Shown here one piece after another: positions 28,445 through 38,228 of a stretch of 64,000 bases of DNA. The stretch spans positions 5,323,001 through 5,387,000 of the forward strand of contig NZ_CP140706.1 of NCBI RefSeq assembly GCF_034555375.1, given 5' to 3'. Below the pieces are notes generated by a model that saw only the letters and a program-made list of their open reading frames with translations, was not told the DNA's origin and ran no database searches. Positions within the stretch are counted from its first letter, which is position 1. Every line of letters begins with the position of its first letter. The DNA is from Pseudomonas sp. B33.4. GTDB taxonomy: Bacteria; Pseudomonadota; Gammaproteobacteria; Pseudomonadales; Pseudomonadaceae. Made by a program: the position numbers and the translations under genes.

Positions 28445-29359
28445 TTATGGACGGTCGTCGACTTCCTTCTCGGTGTTGGCCGGAGGAATCAGATCCTCGG
28501 TAGTCAGGTTCAGCCAGATCAGCACCACGTTAGCGATGTAGATCGACGAGTAGGTACCCGCCAGAACGCCGATAAACAGCGCGATCGAGAAGCCGAACAG
28601 GTTGTCACCGCCGAAGAACAGCAGTGCCGCGATCGCCAGCAAAGTCGAGATCGACGTCGCCATGGTGCGCAGCAAAGTCTGCGTGGTCGAGATGTTGATG
28701 TTCTCGATCAGCGTTGCCTTGCGCAGCACACGGAAGTTCTCACGAACCCGGTCGAATACCACGATGGTGTCGTTCAGCGAGTAACCGATGATCGCCAGCA
28801 CCGCCGCCAGCACGGTCAGATCGAAAGTGATCTGGAAGTACGACAGGATACCGATGGTTACGATCACGTCGTGAATCAGCGAAACAATGGCGCCGACCGC
28901 GAACTTCCACTGAAAGCGGAAAGCCAGGTAGATCAGGATACCGCCGAGCGCCAGCAGCATGCCGAGGCCGCCCTGGTCGCGCAGCTCTTCACCGACCTGC
29001 GGGCCGACGAACTCGACACGCTTGACCGTCGCCGGGTTGTCGCCGCCGACCTTCAGCAGCGCTTCCGCGACCTGATGACCCAGCTGCGGGTCTTCACCCG
29101 GCATCCGCACCAGCAGATCGGTAGTCGCACCGAAGCTCTGCACGATGGCTTCGTGGTAACCCGACGTCGCCAGCTGCTCACGCACCTTGGTAACGTCGGC
29201 CGGACGCTCGTAGGTCAGCTCGATGAGCGTACCGCCGGTGAAGTCCAGGCCCCAGTTCATGCCCTTGGTAGCGACACTGAACATAGCCAGCAACGTGAGA
29301 AACACTGTGACGCCGAACGCGAAGTTGCGAACGCCCATGAAGTTGATTGTACGTAACAT
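28445..29359 (-). CDS. secF: Protein translocase subunit SecF
   Basis: Inner-membrane partner of SecD that uses the proton gradient to complete Sec-dependent export. The 304-residue protein has six membrane segments; a large periplasmic loop follows the first (FAFGVTVFLTLLAMFSV). RND signatures VLAIIGYSLNDTIVVFDRVREN and TLLRTMATSISTLLAIAALLFFGG are visible. It lies 9 bp after secD. Confidence 0.97.
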   Translation of the reverse strand: MLRTINFMGVRNFAFGVTVFLTLLAMFSVATKGMNWGLDFTGGTLIELTYERPADVTKVREQLATSGYHEAIVQSFGATTDLLVRMPGEDPQLGHQVAEALLKVGGDNPATVKRVEFVGPQVGEELRDQGGLGMLLALGGILIYLAFRFQWKFAVGAIVSLIHDVIVTIGILSYFQITFDLTVLAAVLAIIGYSLNDTIVVFDRVRENFRVLRKATLIENINISTTQTLLRTMATSISTLLAIAALLFFGGDNLFGFSIALFIGVLAGTYSSIYIANVVLIWLNLTTEDLIPPANTEKEVDDRP

Positions 29360-29368
29360 GGCAGCCCC

Positions 29369-31240
29369 TTAAATCCACAACTTCTTGAAGTCACGTCCGC
29401 CGAAGATCAGGTTGACCATTGCGCGGGTCACCATGATGGCCGTGAACATCGAGGTAAAGATCCCGAGGGACATGGTCACTGCGAAACCTTTGACCGGGCC
29501 GGTGCCCATGGCAAAGAGAATCCCGCCGACCAACAAGGTAGTCAGGTTGGCGTCGAGAATCGCGGTGAATGCCCGGCCGAAGCCTTCGTTGATTGCACGC
29601 TGCACGGTCATGCCGGCGGCGATCTCTTCACGGATCCGCGAGAAGATCAGCACGTTGGCGTCGACCGCCATACCCATGGTCAACACGATACCGGCGATAC
29701 CCGGCAGGGTCAGCGTTGCACCCAGCAGCGACATCAGGGCCAGCAGCAGCACCATGTTCACCGCCAGTGCGACAGTGGCGATGATGCCGAAGAAGCGGTA
29801 GATGGCGATGATGAACAGCGACACGAACAACATGCCCCACAGCGACGCATCGATACCTTTGGTGATGTTGTCAGCACCCAGGCTCGGGCCGATGGTGCGT
29901 TCTTCAGCGAAGTACATCGGTGCGGCCAGACCACCGGCACGCAGCAGCAGCGCCAGTTCGGACGATTCGCCCTGACCGTTCAGGCCAGTGATGCGGAACT
30001 GAGCACCCAGCGGCGACTGAATGGTCGCCAGGCTGATGATCTTCTTCTCTTCCTTGAACGTTTGCACCGCAACGTCTTTCTCGACGCCATCGACCACTTG
30101 CTTGGTGTAAGTGGTGACCGGACGCTGCTCGATGAAGATCACCGCCATGCTGCGACCGACGTTCGAACGAGTAGCGCGGCTCATCAGTTCACCACCGTGA
30201 CCATCCAGACGGATGTTCACTTCAGGTGTGCCGTGCTCGCCGAAACCGGCCTTGGCGTCGGTGACCTGGTCACCGGTGATGATCAGACCACGCTCGATCT
30301 GTGCTGGCGGACGATTGCCCTCACGGAACTCAAAGGTTTCCGAAGTGGCTTTCGAAGCACCGGGCTCTGCAGCCAGACGGAACTCAAGGTTGGCCGTCTT
30401 GCCGAGAATACGCTTGGCTTCGGCAGTGTCCTGCACGCCCGGCAGCTCAACCACGATGCGGTTGGCGCCCTGACGCTGCACGATCGGTTCGGCAACACCC
30501 AGCTCGTTGACGCGGTTACGTACCGTGGTCAAGTTCTGCTTGATGGAGTATTCACGGATTTCCGCCAGCTTGGCCGGGGTCATCGCCAGACGCAGCACCG
30601 GTTGACCGTTGAGGTCGGCCGGAACAATGTCGAAATCGTTGAAGTTCTTGCGGATCAGTGCACGGGCCTGTTCGCGGGAATCTTCATCGCTGAAGCCCAA
30701 CTGAATGGCACCGCCCAGTTGCGGCAGACTGCGATAGCGCAGCTTTTCTTTACGCAGCAGGCTCTTGACGTCGCCTTCGTAGACTTTCAGGCGTGCATCG
30801 AGGGCTTTGTCCATGTCCACTTCCAGCAGGAAGTGCACACCACCGGACAAGTCCAGACCCAGCTTCATCGGGTGCGCGCCCAGATTGCGCAGCCATTGCG
30901 GGGTGGTCTGTGCCAGGTTCAGCGCGACGACGTAGTCATCACCCAACGCCTTGCGCACAACGTCTTTGGCCGGCAGCTGGTCTTCAGCCTTGCTCAGACG
31001 GATCAGACCGCCCTTGCCGTTTGCCGCCAGCGTGGCTGCCTTGACGTTGATCCCGGATTCCTTGAGCGCAGTGCTCACACGGTCCAGGTCAGCCTGATTG
31101 ACTTGCAGCGCAGTGCTTGCACCGCTGACCTGAATGGCCGGGTCATCAGGATAAAGATTGGGAGCGGAATAAATCAGACCGACCGCCAGCACCGCCAGGA
31201 TCAGAATGTATTTCCACAGAGGATATTTGTTCAGCATCAC
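29369..31240 (-). CDS. secD: Protein translocase subunit SecD
   Basis: RND-type translocase subunit with six membrane segments and a large periplasmic P1 domain. The 623-residue length matches the Pseudomonas form. Motifs seen are LGLDLSGGVHFLLEVDMD, the conserved TVRNRVNELGVAEP loop and GMAVDANVLIFSRIREE in the C-terminal membrane domain. The frame begins with two Met codons; MLNKYPLWKYILILAV, at the second, is equally likely. It lies 61 bp after yajC, the standard yajC-secD-secF order. Confidence 0.97.
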   Translation of the reverse strand: MMLNKYPLWKYILILAVLAVGLIYSAPNLYPDDPAIQVSGASTALQVNQADLDRVSTALKESGINVKAATLAANGKGGLIRLSKAEDQLPAKDVVRKALGDDYVVALNLAQTTPQWLRNLGAHPMKLGLDLSGGVHFLLEVDMDKALDARLKVYEGDVKSLLRKEKLRYRSLPQLGGAIQLGFSDEDSREQARALIRKNFNDFDIVPADLNGQPVLRLAMTPAKLAEIREYSIKQNLTTVRNRVNELGVAEPIVQRQGANRIVVELPGVQDTAEAKRILGKTANLEFRLAAEPGASKATSETFEFREGNRPPAQIERGLIITGDQVTDAKAGFGEHGTPEVNIRLDGHGGELMSRATRSNVGRSMAVIFIEQRPVTTYTKQVVDGVEKDVAVQTFKEEKKIISLATIQSPLGAQFRITGLNGQGESSELALLLRAGGLAAPMYFAEERTIGPSLGADNITKGIDASLWGMLFVSLFIIAIYRFFGIIATVALAVNMVLLLALMSLLGATLTLPGIAGIVLTMGMAVDANVLIFSRIREEIAAGMTVQRAINEGFGRAFTAILDANLTTLLVGGILFAMGTGPVKGFAVTMSLGIFTSMFTAIMVTRAMVNLIFGGRDFKKLWI

Positions 31241-31301
31241 GCCGCCCGTTATGAACGCGGGGCGCCTTGCGCGCCCCGTCGATTGAGTAGAAGTTGTTGC
31301 T

Positions 31302-31640
31302 TCAGATCGCTTTCAGCGTGCCTTTTGGCAGCGTGGCGGCGATGGCGCCTTTCTGGAACTTCATTTCCACGGTGTCGGAAACTTCCAGAACCACGAAGTC
31401 ATCGGCTACTTTGGTGATCTTGCCAGCGATGCCGCCGGTGGTGACCACTTCGTCGCCCTTCTGCAGGCTGCTCAGCAGGTTCTTCTGCTCTTTGGCGCGC
31501 TTGGCCTGTGGACGCCAGATCATCAGGTAGAAAATGACCAGGAAGCCGACCAGGAAAATCCACTCGAAACCGCCGCCCATTGGGCCGGCAGCAGCCGGTG
31601 CAGCCGCGTCAGCCATGGCGTTAGAGATAAAAAAGCTCAT
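31302..31640 (-). CDS. yajC: Sec translocon accessory protein YajC
   Basis: Small single-pass inner-membrane protein bound to SecDF. Of 112 residues, the membrane segment (WIFLVGFLVIFYLMIWRPQAKR, about 28-49) is followed by a KOW-like cytoplasmic domain (GDEVVTTGGIAGKITKVADDFVVLEV). It is the first of the sec genes and lies 43 bp downstream of tgt. Confidence 0.96.
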   Translation of the reverse strand: MSFFISNAMADAAAPAAAGPMGGGFEWIFLVGFLVIFYLMIWRPQAKRAKEQKNLLSSLQKGDEVVTTGGIAGKITKVADDFVVLEVSDTVEMKFQKGAIAATLPKGTLKAI

Positions 31641-31683
31641 TTAGCACTCCAGTTGCAAATGTTGAATCTTGGGGTCAGAAAAC

Positions 31684-33878
<2,195 letters not shown>

Positions 33879-33943
33879 GATGGGGTTCGTCTAGCAGGGC
33901 CGGAAAGTCTAGCGGAAATATCGAAAATTCTCTATGTACCTGA

Positions 33944-33972
33944 TTGACCGACGGTAATCTCATCTCTATACT
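33944..33972 (+). promoter_or_regulatory. Promoter of tRNA-Leu(CAA)
   Basis: TTGACC and TATACT are exactly 17 bp apart and end 13 bp before the mature tRNA 5' end. Confidence 0.75.
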
Positions 33973-33985
33973 TCGCCGCCATTGA

Positions 33986-34070
33986 GCCCTGATGGCGGAA
34001 TTGGTAGACGCGGCGGATTCAAAATCCGTTTTCGAAAGGAGTGGGAGTTCGAGTCTCCCTCGGGGCACCA
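33986..34070 (+). tRNA. tRNA-Leu(CAA)
   Basis: An 85-nt class II tRNA. The acceptor stem GCCCTGA pairs with TCGGGGC (one G-U). The D-loop contains GGTAGAC. The anticodon arm GCGGA-TTCAAAA-TCCGT reads CAA; a long variable arm follows, then the GTTCGAGTC T-loop, discriminator A and an encoded CCA. Its 3' end is the integration site of the island, so its 3' sequence is now the left attachment site; its own likely terminator now lies at 51,098. Confidence 0.97.
34049..34070 (+). other. attL (3' end of tRNA-Leu)
   Basis: TCGAGTCTCCCTCGGG followed by GCACCA. The same 16 bp followed by CACCA occur at 51,068-51,088, with one G fewer at the junction. This is the usual attachment core for tRNA-targeting tyrosine integrases. 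Confidence 0.9.
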
Positions 34071-34114
34071 TATAGCAGTATCTGAAAGTCTCTACCAGAC
34101 TCTCAGACCCAGAG

Positions 34115-34141
34115 AAACCGGCCACTTGAGCCGGTTTTTTT
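34115..34141 (+). terminator. Terminator after tRNA-Leu supplied by the island
   Basis: AAACCGGC cacttga GCCGGTTTTTTT, 45 nt after the tRNA. It replaces the displaced chromosomal terminator. Confidence 0.88.
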
Positions 34142-34160
34142 GTGTCTGTCTATCTACCTC

Positions 34161-34232
34161 TGTATCCCCTTATCCGTTGTATCCCTGTATCCCTGCTTGT
34201 ATCCTGAGAAAAATGCCTAACTTTGGGATACA
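34161..34232. repeat. Left cluster of TGTATCC repeats (candidate integrase arm sites)
   Basis: TGTATCC occurs at 34161, 34178, 34186 and 34198, and inverted (GGATACA) at 34226, between attL and the integrase start. Two more copies lie just inside attR. Short repeats flanking the core are typical of tyrosine-recombinase arm sites. Confidence 0.6.
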
Positions 34233-34235
34233 AGG

Positions 34236-35477
34236 ATGAAGCGCGCAGATATCAAGCGCCGCCCTCTCGCAGACACAACGCTTGCGGGGCTGGAGCCAGA
34301 ATTAAAGGAATATAGAGAGCTGGACGGAAACGGCCTCTACTTCAGGGTCAAACCTGATGGTGGGAAATCCTGGCAGCTCCGCTACAAACGTCCGGCGGGC
34401 AATTGGGCCTGGATGGGGCTCGGGGGTTACCCGGAAGTAAGCGGTGCATTGGCACGGGACAAAGCTGCTGAACTACGCAAGGTAGTTAGCAGCGGCGCCG
34501 ATCCTCTCGAACAAAAACGCTCCGCCAAAGCTGCCATTGACGCTGCCAGGACTCGGACCTTCCGAGCTGCTGCTGAAGCTTGGCTCAAGGCCAAAGAAGA
34601 AAAGGGCCTCGCTCCCTCCACTCTCAACAAAATCCGTACTTACCTCGACAAAGACATCCTCCCCGCATTGGGAGATAAGCCCCTCGACGAAATCACCCGT
34701 ACCGACTGCGCAGAACTCCAGGCATCCCTCGAGGCGCGAAACGCACACAACGTGGCGGAAAAGTGCCGCACGTGGATCAATCAGATTTTCGGCCGAGCCA
34801 TCGGCCTAGGACTCACCGAAAATGATCCAGGCAGCCGCCTGCGTGACATTGCAGCACAAGCTCCTAAGACTCAGCAGCATCCACACTTGCTGGAGCCTGA
34901 GCTGGCTGAATTCCTCCAAGCGCTCAGAAACACACCGAGCAGACTGACAGCCCGCACTGCTGCATGGCTTTGTGTCTGGACAGCATCACGCCCCGGCATG
35001 GTTCGATTGGCTGAATGGAAAGAATTCGACCTTGAAAAATCCATTTGGACTACACCTGCTGCCAAGATGAAGATGCGCCGGGACTTTGTATGCCCCCTTC
35101 CCCACCAAGCCGTTGCGGCACTGAAAGAGCTGTATTGCTTAACCGGTCGCAGCCGCTGGCTCTTCCCAGGAGTAGGAGCAAAAAATCCGACTATCAGTGA
35201 AAACACAATCAACAAGGTCTTCGCCACCATAGGCTACAAAGGTCGTCTCGTTGGACACGGGACTCGCCACACAGCGAGCACATTGCTTCGAGAACATGGC
35301 TGGCCTAAAGAACACGTTGAGGCGCAGCTTGCCCACAAAGAGGAGGGTATTTCAGGGGTATATAACAAGGCTCAGTACCTAGAACAGCGTGTAGTGATGA
35401 TGCAGTGGTATGCCGACCACCTTGAGCAAATGGCAGCGGGTAATGTGGTACAGGGACAGTTTGGGAAGGCGGTATGA
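34236..35477 (+). CDS. int: P4-type tyrosine recombinase (integrase)
   Basis: Catalyses integration and excision at the tRNA-Leu 3' end. The 413-residue protein has an N-terminal DUF4102-like arm-binding domain (about 1-100, DGNGLYFRVKPDGGKSWQLRYKR), a SAM-like core-binding domain (about 108-200) and a catalytic domain. Active-site residues are R252 (ASRPG), H341 and R344 (HGTRH), H367 (LAHKEEG) and nucleophile Y376 (GVYNKAQYLEQR). The gene lies 165 bp from attL, pointing into the island. All catalytic residues are intact, so excision is plausible. I assign it to the P4 integrase subfamily from these motifs. Confidence 0.95.
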   Translation: MKRADIKRRPLADTTLAGLEPELKEYRELDGNGLYFRVKPDGGKSWQLRYKRPAGNWAWMGLGGYPEVSGALARDKAAELRKVVSSGADPLEQKRSAKAAIDAARTRTFRAAAEAWLKAKEEKGLAPSTLNKIRTYLDKDILPALGDKPLDEITRTDCAELQASLEARNAHNVAEKCRTWINQIFGRAIGLGLTENDPGSRLRDIAAQAPKTQQHPHLLEPELAEFLQALRNTPSRLTARTAAWLCVWTASRPGMVRLAEWKEFDLEKSIWTTPAAKMKMRRDFVCPLPHQAVAALKELYCLTGRSRWLFPGVGAKNPTISENTINKVFATIGYKGRLVGHGTRHTASTLLREHGWPKEHVEAQLAHKEEGISGVYNKAQYLEQRVVMMQWYADHLEQMAAGNVVQGQFGKAV

Positions 35478-35722
35478 GCGCACGTAATCGCCCCCACTCA
35501 AAAATCGGTGTAACGCGTGTTACAGGTGTAACGAACTCATATAACTCATTGATAAAAATGAATTATTCATCGGTTACACGTTTTTTTCACAACAAATGCC
35601 TCAAGTGTAACGACACGAAGTCGTGTAACAGAAATATCCCCGAGTCCTTCCTGTCGGCAGCGTCTTTATCCAATCCACGACGCTGGAACAGCGCGCCTGT
35701 CTCGGGGCGAGGGGCGGCCTAA
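35474..35722 (+). CDS. Doubtful small ORF (82 aa) between integrase and next gene
   Basis: The frame begins by overlapping the integrase stop (ATGA) and ends with TAA directly before the next ATG, a layout that favours real coding. The product has no recognisable domain. Its early GVTRVTGVT segment is simply the translation of GTGTAAC/GTTACA DNA repeats, and the rest looks random with two cysteines (CLKCNDTKSC). It may be a non-coding repeat region left open by chance. Confidence 0.3.
   Translation: MSARNRPHSKIGVTRVTGVTNSYNSLIKMNYSSVTRFFHNKCLKCNDTKSCNRNIPESFLSAASLSNPRRWNSAPVSGRGAA
35508..35629. repeat. Left cluster of GTGTAAC / GTTACAC repeats
   Basis: GTGTAAC at 35508, 35526, 35605 and 35623, and GTTACAC at 35573, with an extra GTTACA at 35519. 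The region is AT-rich in the middle. A matching cluster is at 49420-49453. Likely a protein-binding region, perhaps for replication or excision control. Confidence 0.65.
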
Positions 35723-36661
35723 ATGGATATCGAGCTAGGTATTGAACCTGAAGAATTAGAAATCGCAGGAACCGACGTGAAGTGTCTGATTTGGGACATG
35801 GATGACGCCGAACTAGCAGTGCGTGAGTTAGCGTTGTATCCCCATTTCCACGAGCATTTCCGAGAAGCTTTCGACCTCATCGGCGTTGCAACTTCGTTCT
35901 GGCTTGAGGATGGTTCCTACGCGACCAGTGCAGAATCAGTCACAAGAACCTTGTTTCGACTCCGGGATGCCATCGGTGAACATGCAAGCTATGGGGAAGC
36001 AGCTTCACTGCCTAACGTCATTCGAGGCTTTCTCGGGGTCGATCATCCAGCTACAGATTCACAACTCGCTGCAGCTTTTGCCCTGGTACTCGGCGTACAA
36101 GCTGTGGAAATACTCTCAAATTGGCTCTTCGAGCTCGAGGTCGCTACCTACGATATAGATGCGGATCTGATAGAGGGACTAAGAAAGGACTCACCCCGCC
36201 AGTACGCGGCTCTTATCGATAAAGAACGAAATCGCCGCGCCGGCTTTGAAATAGAAGCGAGGGAGCAGTTTGCAGTCTTGAAAGGTGAGGCTAATCAGAC
36301 ATTGTTGATGGCAAGCCTCTATCGCCAGGTTGAGAGCATCGATGTATCCAAAAATGGCTTCAATACATCGAGTCTGATGCTTCGACTACTTGACGAAGCC
36401 TTCTCAGCGAAGGCATCTAAACGCGGGCAAGAGGCTGGCAAAGGTAATCAAGAGGCAGGCTCTAAAACACAAATAGAAACGATGGATCGGCGCTCAAACA
36501 TAAAGGCAGCCGCAGAGCAAATTATTGCAGGCCGGCGAATCGAGAAACGAAACCTGACAGATGCAGAGCTAACCAACCTACTGTTCGACCAGGCCGTTCA
36601 CGGCACCAAAAAAACCATCCGCGATCATTTGACCGCGCTAGGTCTTCGACCACTCAAATAA
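35723..36661 (+). CDS. Hypothetical island protein (312 aa)
   Basis: I do not recognise this protein. It starts ATG GAT ATC directly after the preceding stop. The N-terminal third is acidic (GIEPEELEIAGTDVKCLIWDMDDAELAV). The middle is predicted helical with an alanine-rich stretch (LAAAFALVLGVQAVEILSNWLFELEV). After a low-complexity linker (KASKRGQEAGKGNQEAGSKT, about 225-245) the basic C-terminus ends TKKTIRDHLTALGLRPLK, which resembles a helix-turn-helix or primase-type end but is not diagnostic. A terminator follows. It probably belongs to the integrase transcript. Confidence 0.7.
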   Translation: MDIELGIEPEELEIAGTDVKCLIWDMDDAELAVRELALYPHFHEHFREAFDLIGVATSFWLEDGSYATSAESVTRTLFRLRDAIGEHASYGEAASLPNVIRGFLGVDHPATDSQLAAAFALVLGVQAVEILSNWLFELEVATYDIDADLIEGLRKDSPRQYAALIDKERNRRAGFEIEAREQFAVLKGEANQTLLMASLYRQVESIDVSKNGFNTSSLMLRLLDEAFSAKASKRGQEAGKGNQEAGSKTQIETMDRRSNIKAAAEQIIAGRRIEKRNLTDAELTNLLFDQAVHGTKKTIRDHLTALGLRPLK

Positions 36662-36665
36662 AAAA

Positions 36666-36688
36666 GGGAACGGACACAGTCCGTTCCC
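36666..36688 (+). terminator. Hairpin after the 312-aa gene
   Basis: GGGAACGGA cacag TCCGTTCCC, a 9-bp stem just after the stop, followed by a C/T-rich rather than pure T tail. Probably a terminator or 3' stabiliser. Confidence 0.6.
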
Positions 36689-36743
36689 CTCCCTCTCCGT
36701 AGCGTATGGCCTGTCGTCTCAATAAACGCAGGTTTGGATCGCT

Positions 36744-36998
36744 ATGACTACCGCAGTAAAACACCTTGCTTCACACGACCCCGCCACGACTCTCATCCGT
36801 ATGCCCGAGGTGGTATCAATCGTCGGGCTTGCCCGCCCGACCATCTACAAGCTCATGCGCCAACCTGAGAGTGGATTTCCACTCCCAGTGAAGCTAAGTA
36901 ACAGCAACGCCCGAAGTGCTCCAGTTGCATGGGTATTGGGAGAGGTACAGGCGTGGACACGAGCGCGTATCGCCGCCCGTGATCTGGTGGCAGCATGA
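36744..36998 (+). CDS. AlpA-family DNA-binding regulator
   Basis: An 84-residue winged-helix protein of the MerR-like AlpA family, with TTLIRMPEVVSIVGLARPTIYKLMRQPESGFPLPVKLS and the terminal VAWVLGEVQAWTRARIAAR. AlpA proteins in P4-like islands activate excision or early genes. Its stop overlaps the next start (ATGA), opening a chain of coupled genes. Its targets are unknown; the repeat clusters in the island are obvious candidates. Confidence 0.88.
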   Translation: MTTAVKHLASHDPATTLIRMPEVVSIVGLARPTIYKLMRQPESGFPLPVKLSNSNARSAPVAWVLGEVQAWTRARIAARDLVAA

Positions 36999-37603
36999 AG
37001 CATAACTACTGCCCAATCAAAGGGCCGTTTCTCGACTCGTACAGCATCGGATTCCGCCTCTATCAGCCCGGCGCGGTCAACTGGCGTCACCGCACCATCG
37101 CGGGCGTGAGCTGGAACGGCGAAGAGCAAGAAGCGTTCTTTTTCAGCCCTGACGGTCTCGTACTTCCACTCAAAGCAAATCCTTGGGAACTGCCCGAACT
37201 GATCCGCAAAAATGCGGTGAGTAGAGAGTTTTCGAGCGTTCACGGCTCCGGCTATTTCGCCATGAGCGAAAGCCGTCTCGCCTCGCTGAAGTCGCACGGC
37301 ATGACTGATTGGGTCACCTACTGGCTAGTGGATCAATCGGCGGGATTCGCGAACGATTCTGCGGTATGGCAACTCATCACGGACGAGGATCTTGCCGTTG
37401 AGAAGACGACAAGCGAGCGTGCTCACCAAGATATGCGCTTGACCTCCGACGTGGATAGTTACGTCGAAGAGTGTGTCGCACAACGCCGCGAGCAAATGGC
37501 CGTTGAGCACCGTCGTCGCTGTGTTGAGGACAGCAAGATCTTGGCTTGGCTCAAAGGCGAAACACCAGCGCCACTTTTTGCCCGAGCCCAGGAGGCCGCA
37601 TGA
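36995..37603 (+). CDS. Hypothetical island protein (202 aa)
   Basis: Not recognised. It starts MKHNYCPIKGPFLDSYSIGFRLY and has a tryptophan/phenylalanine-rich first half (WRHRTIAGVSWNGEEQEAFFFSP). The C-terminal half is charged and probably helical (SYVEECVAQRREQMAVEHRRRCVEDSKILAWLKGE). It overlaps both neighbours by 4 bp (ATGA on each side), so it is translated with them. No signal peptide or membrane segment. Confidence 0.75.
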   Translation: MKHNYCPIKGPFLDSYSIGFRLYQPGAVNWRHRTIAGVSWNGEEQEAFFFSPDGLVLPLKANPWELPELIRKNAVSREFSSVHGSGYFAMSESRLASLKSHGMTDWVTYWLVDQSAGFANDSAVWQLITDEDLAVEKTTSERAHQDMRLTSDVDSYVEECVAQRREQMAVEHRRRCVEDSKILAWLKGETPAPLFARAQEAA

Positions 37604-37905
37604 ATCGGAAGATCGCTGATAACGCCTTGATGCATCCGTTTTCTGTGCTCCGCCGGATCGGGTTTTCGCCTCGCCTCATGCAGCGTCTAGAACGCCACCG
37701 CAGCCAACAGGAAAAGCGAGGTCGCGTGGTCAGCGTACTGAGCTGGGCCGACGGCACCTGGTGTGCCCTCTCTCTCCACTGCGAAAAAACCGGCGCAGTG
37801 ATCGTCGACGAAGGCCAGCAAACCCAAGCCTACGAAGACGCCCGCTCAATGCTCAGCGGCGGTTTTCTGCCCCTCTTATCTCTGCGCTGGGAAGCCCACG
37901 CCTGA
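37600..37905 (+). CDS. Hypothetical island protein (101 aa)
   Basis: Not recognised. The ATG at 37600 overlaps the previous stop; an upstream in-frame start is less likely. The product is small and basic at its N-terminus (LRRIGFSPRLMQRLERHRSQQEKRGR), with a compact C-terminal part (VSVLSWADGTWCALSLHCEKTGAVIVDEG). It is the last gene before the antisense-RNA region, and a hairpin follows it closely. Confidence 0.72.
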   Translation: MNRKIADNALMHPFSVLRRIGFSPRLMQRLERHRSQQEKRGRVVSVLSWADGTWCALSLHCEKTGAVIVDEGQQTQAYEDARSMLSGGFLPLLSLRWEAHA

Positions 37906-37913
37906 AACGAAAA

Positions 37914-37938
37914 CGCCTCCGGGGGCGATCCGGAGGCG
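37914..37938 (+). other. Stem-loop after the 101-aa gene
   Basis: CGCCTCCGG ggggcga CCGGAGGCG: 9-bp perfect stem, 7-nt loop, no T tract. It could be a Rho-assisted terminator or an RNA-stability element at the border of the immunity-like region. Confidence 0.55.
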
Positions 37939-38005
37939 TAGAGGTCAATCTACATGCACGAACAATTTATGCCGCACCTGAAAAAACCGCAAGCGATCAG
38001 CGCAG

Positions 38006-38034
38006 TTGCACTTTCGAAAAACGAACGTTACTCT
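38006..38034 (+). promoter_or_regulatory. Candidate promoter of the CI-like RNA / early operon
   Basis: TTGCAC and TACTCT are 17 bp apart and lie just upstream of the first antisense target. Placement matches the P4 early promoter PLE, which reads through seqA, the CI RNA and seqC. The -10 is weak. Confidence 0.4.
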
Positions 38035-38060
38035 TTGGCCGTCGCTGCAAACTCAGCGAC

Positions 38061-38127
38061 CGGGCTTGGTAACCCGTTGAACAATAGGCGCAACAGCGCC
38101 CATATCTCTTTTGCAGGCGCTTTTTTT
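38061..38127 (+). promoter_or_regulatory. seqA-like antisense target followed by a terminator
   Basis: Hairpin CGGG-CTTGGTAA-CCCG (38061-38076) displays CTTGGTAA in its loop, and ACAATAGG follows at 38081-38088. Both pieces are complementary to the CI-like RNA. Immediately downstream AGCGCC (38095-38100) pairs with GGCGCT (38116-38121) before TTTTTTT, a short terminator. In P4, pairing of CI RNA with the matching site causes early termination. Confidence 0.65.
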
Positions 38128-38151
38128 GCGCCCGCAAATCCGTTTTATGGC

Positions 38152-38220
38152 GGCTGTGCGTGGGAGACCTTCGGGTCTGCCGGGTTCCTATTGTCCCGGT
38201 TTACCAACCTGCGCACAGCT
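38152..38220 (+). ncRNA. P4 CI / P1 C4-like antisense RNA
   Basis: A compact fold is visible. The outer 8-bp stem is GCTGTGCG (38153-38160) with CGCACAGC (38212-38219). Inside is hairpin AGACC-ttcg-GGTCT (38165-38178), then CCGGG-ttcctattgt-CCCGG (38180-38199), whose loop carries CCTATTGT. Single-stranded TTACCAA follows (38201-38207). CCTATTGT and TTACCAA are complementary, in the right antiparallel order, to ACAATAGG and TTGGTAA at both 38066-38088 and 38234-38267. Size, fold and the seqA-RNA-seqC layout match P4 CI RNA (69 nt) and P1 C4, which silence lytic or early genes. The exact ends are inferred from the stem. Confidence 0.78.
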
Positions 38221-38228
38221 GCCACCCA

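Noticed and set aside
36995..37905. The 202-aa and 101-aa island genes as a toxin-antitoxin pair
   Set aside because: The ATGA overlaps are shared with the entire early gene chain, and neither protein resembles a known toxin or antitoxin.
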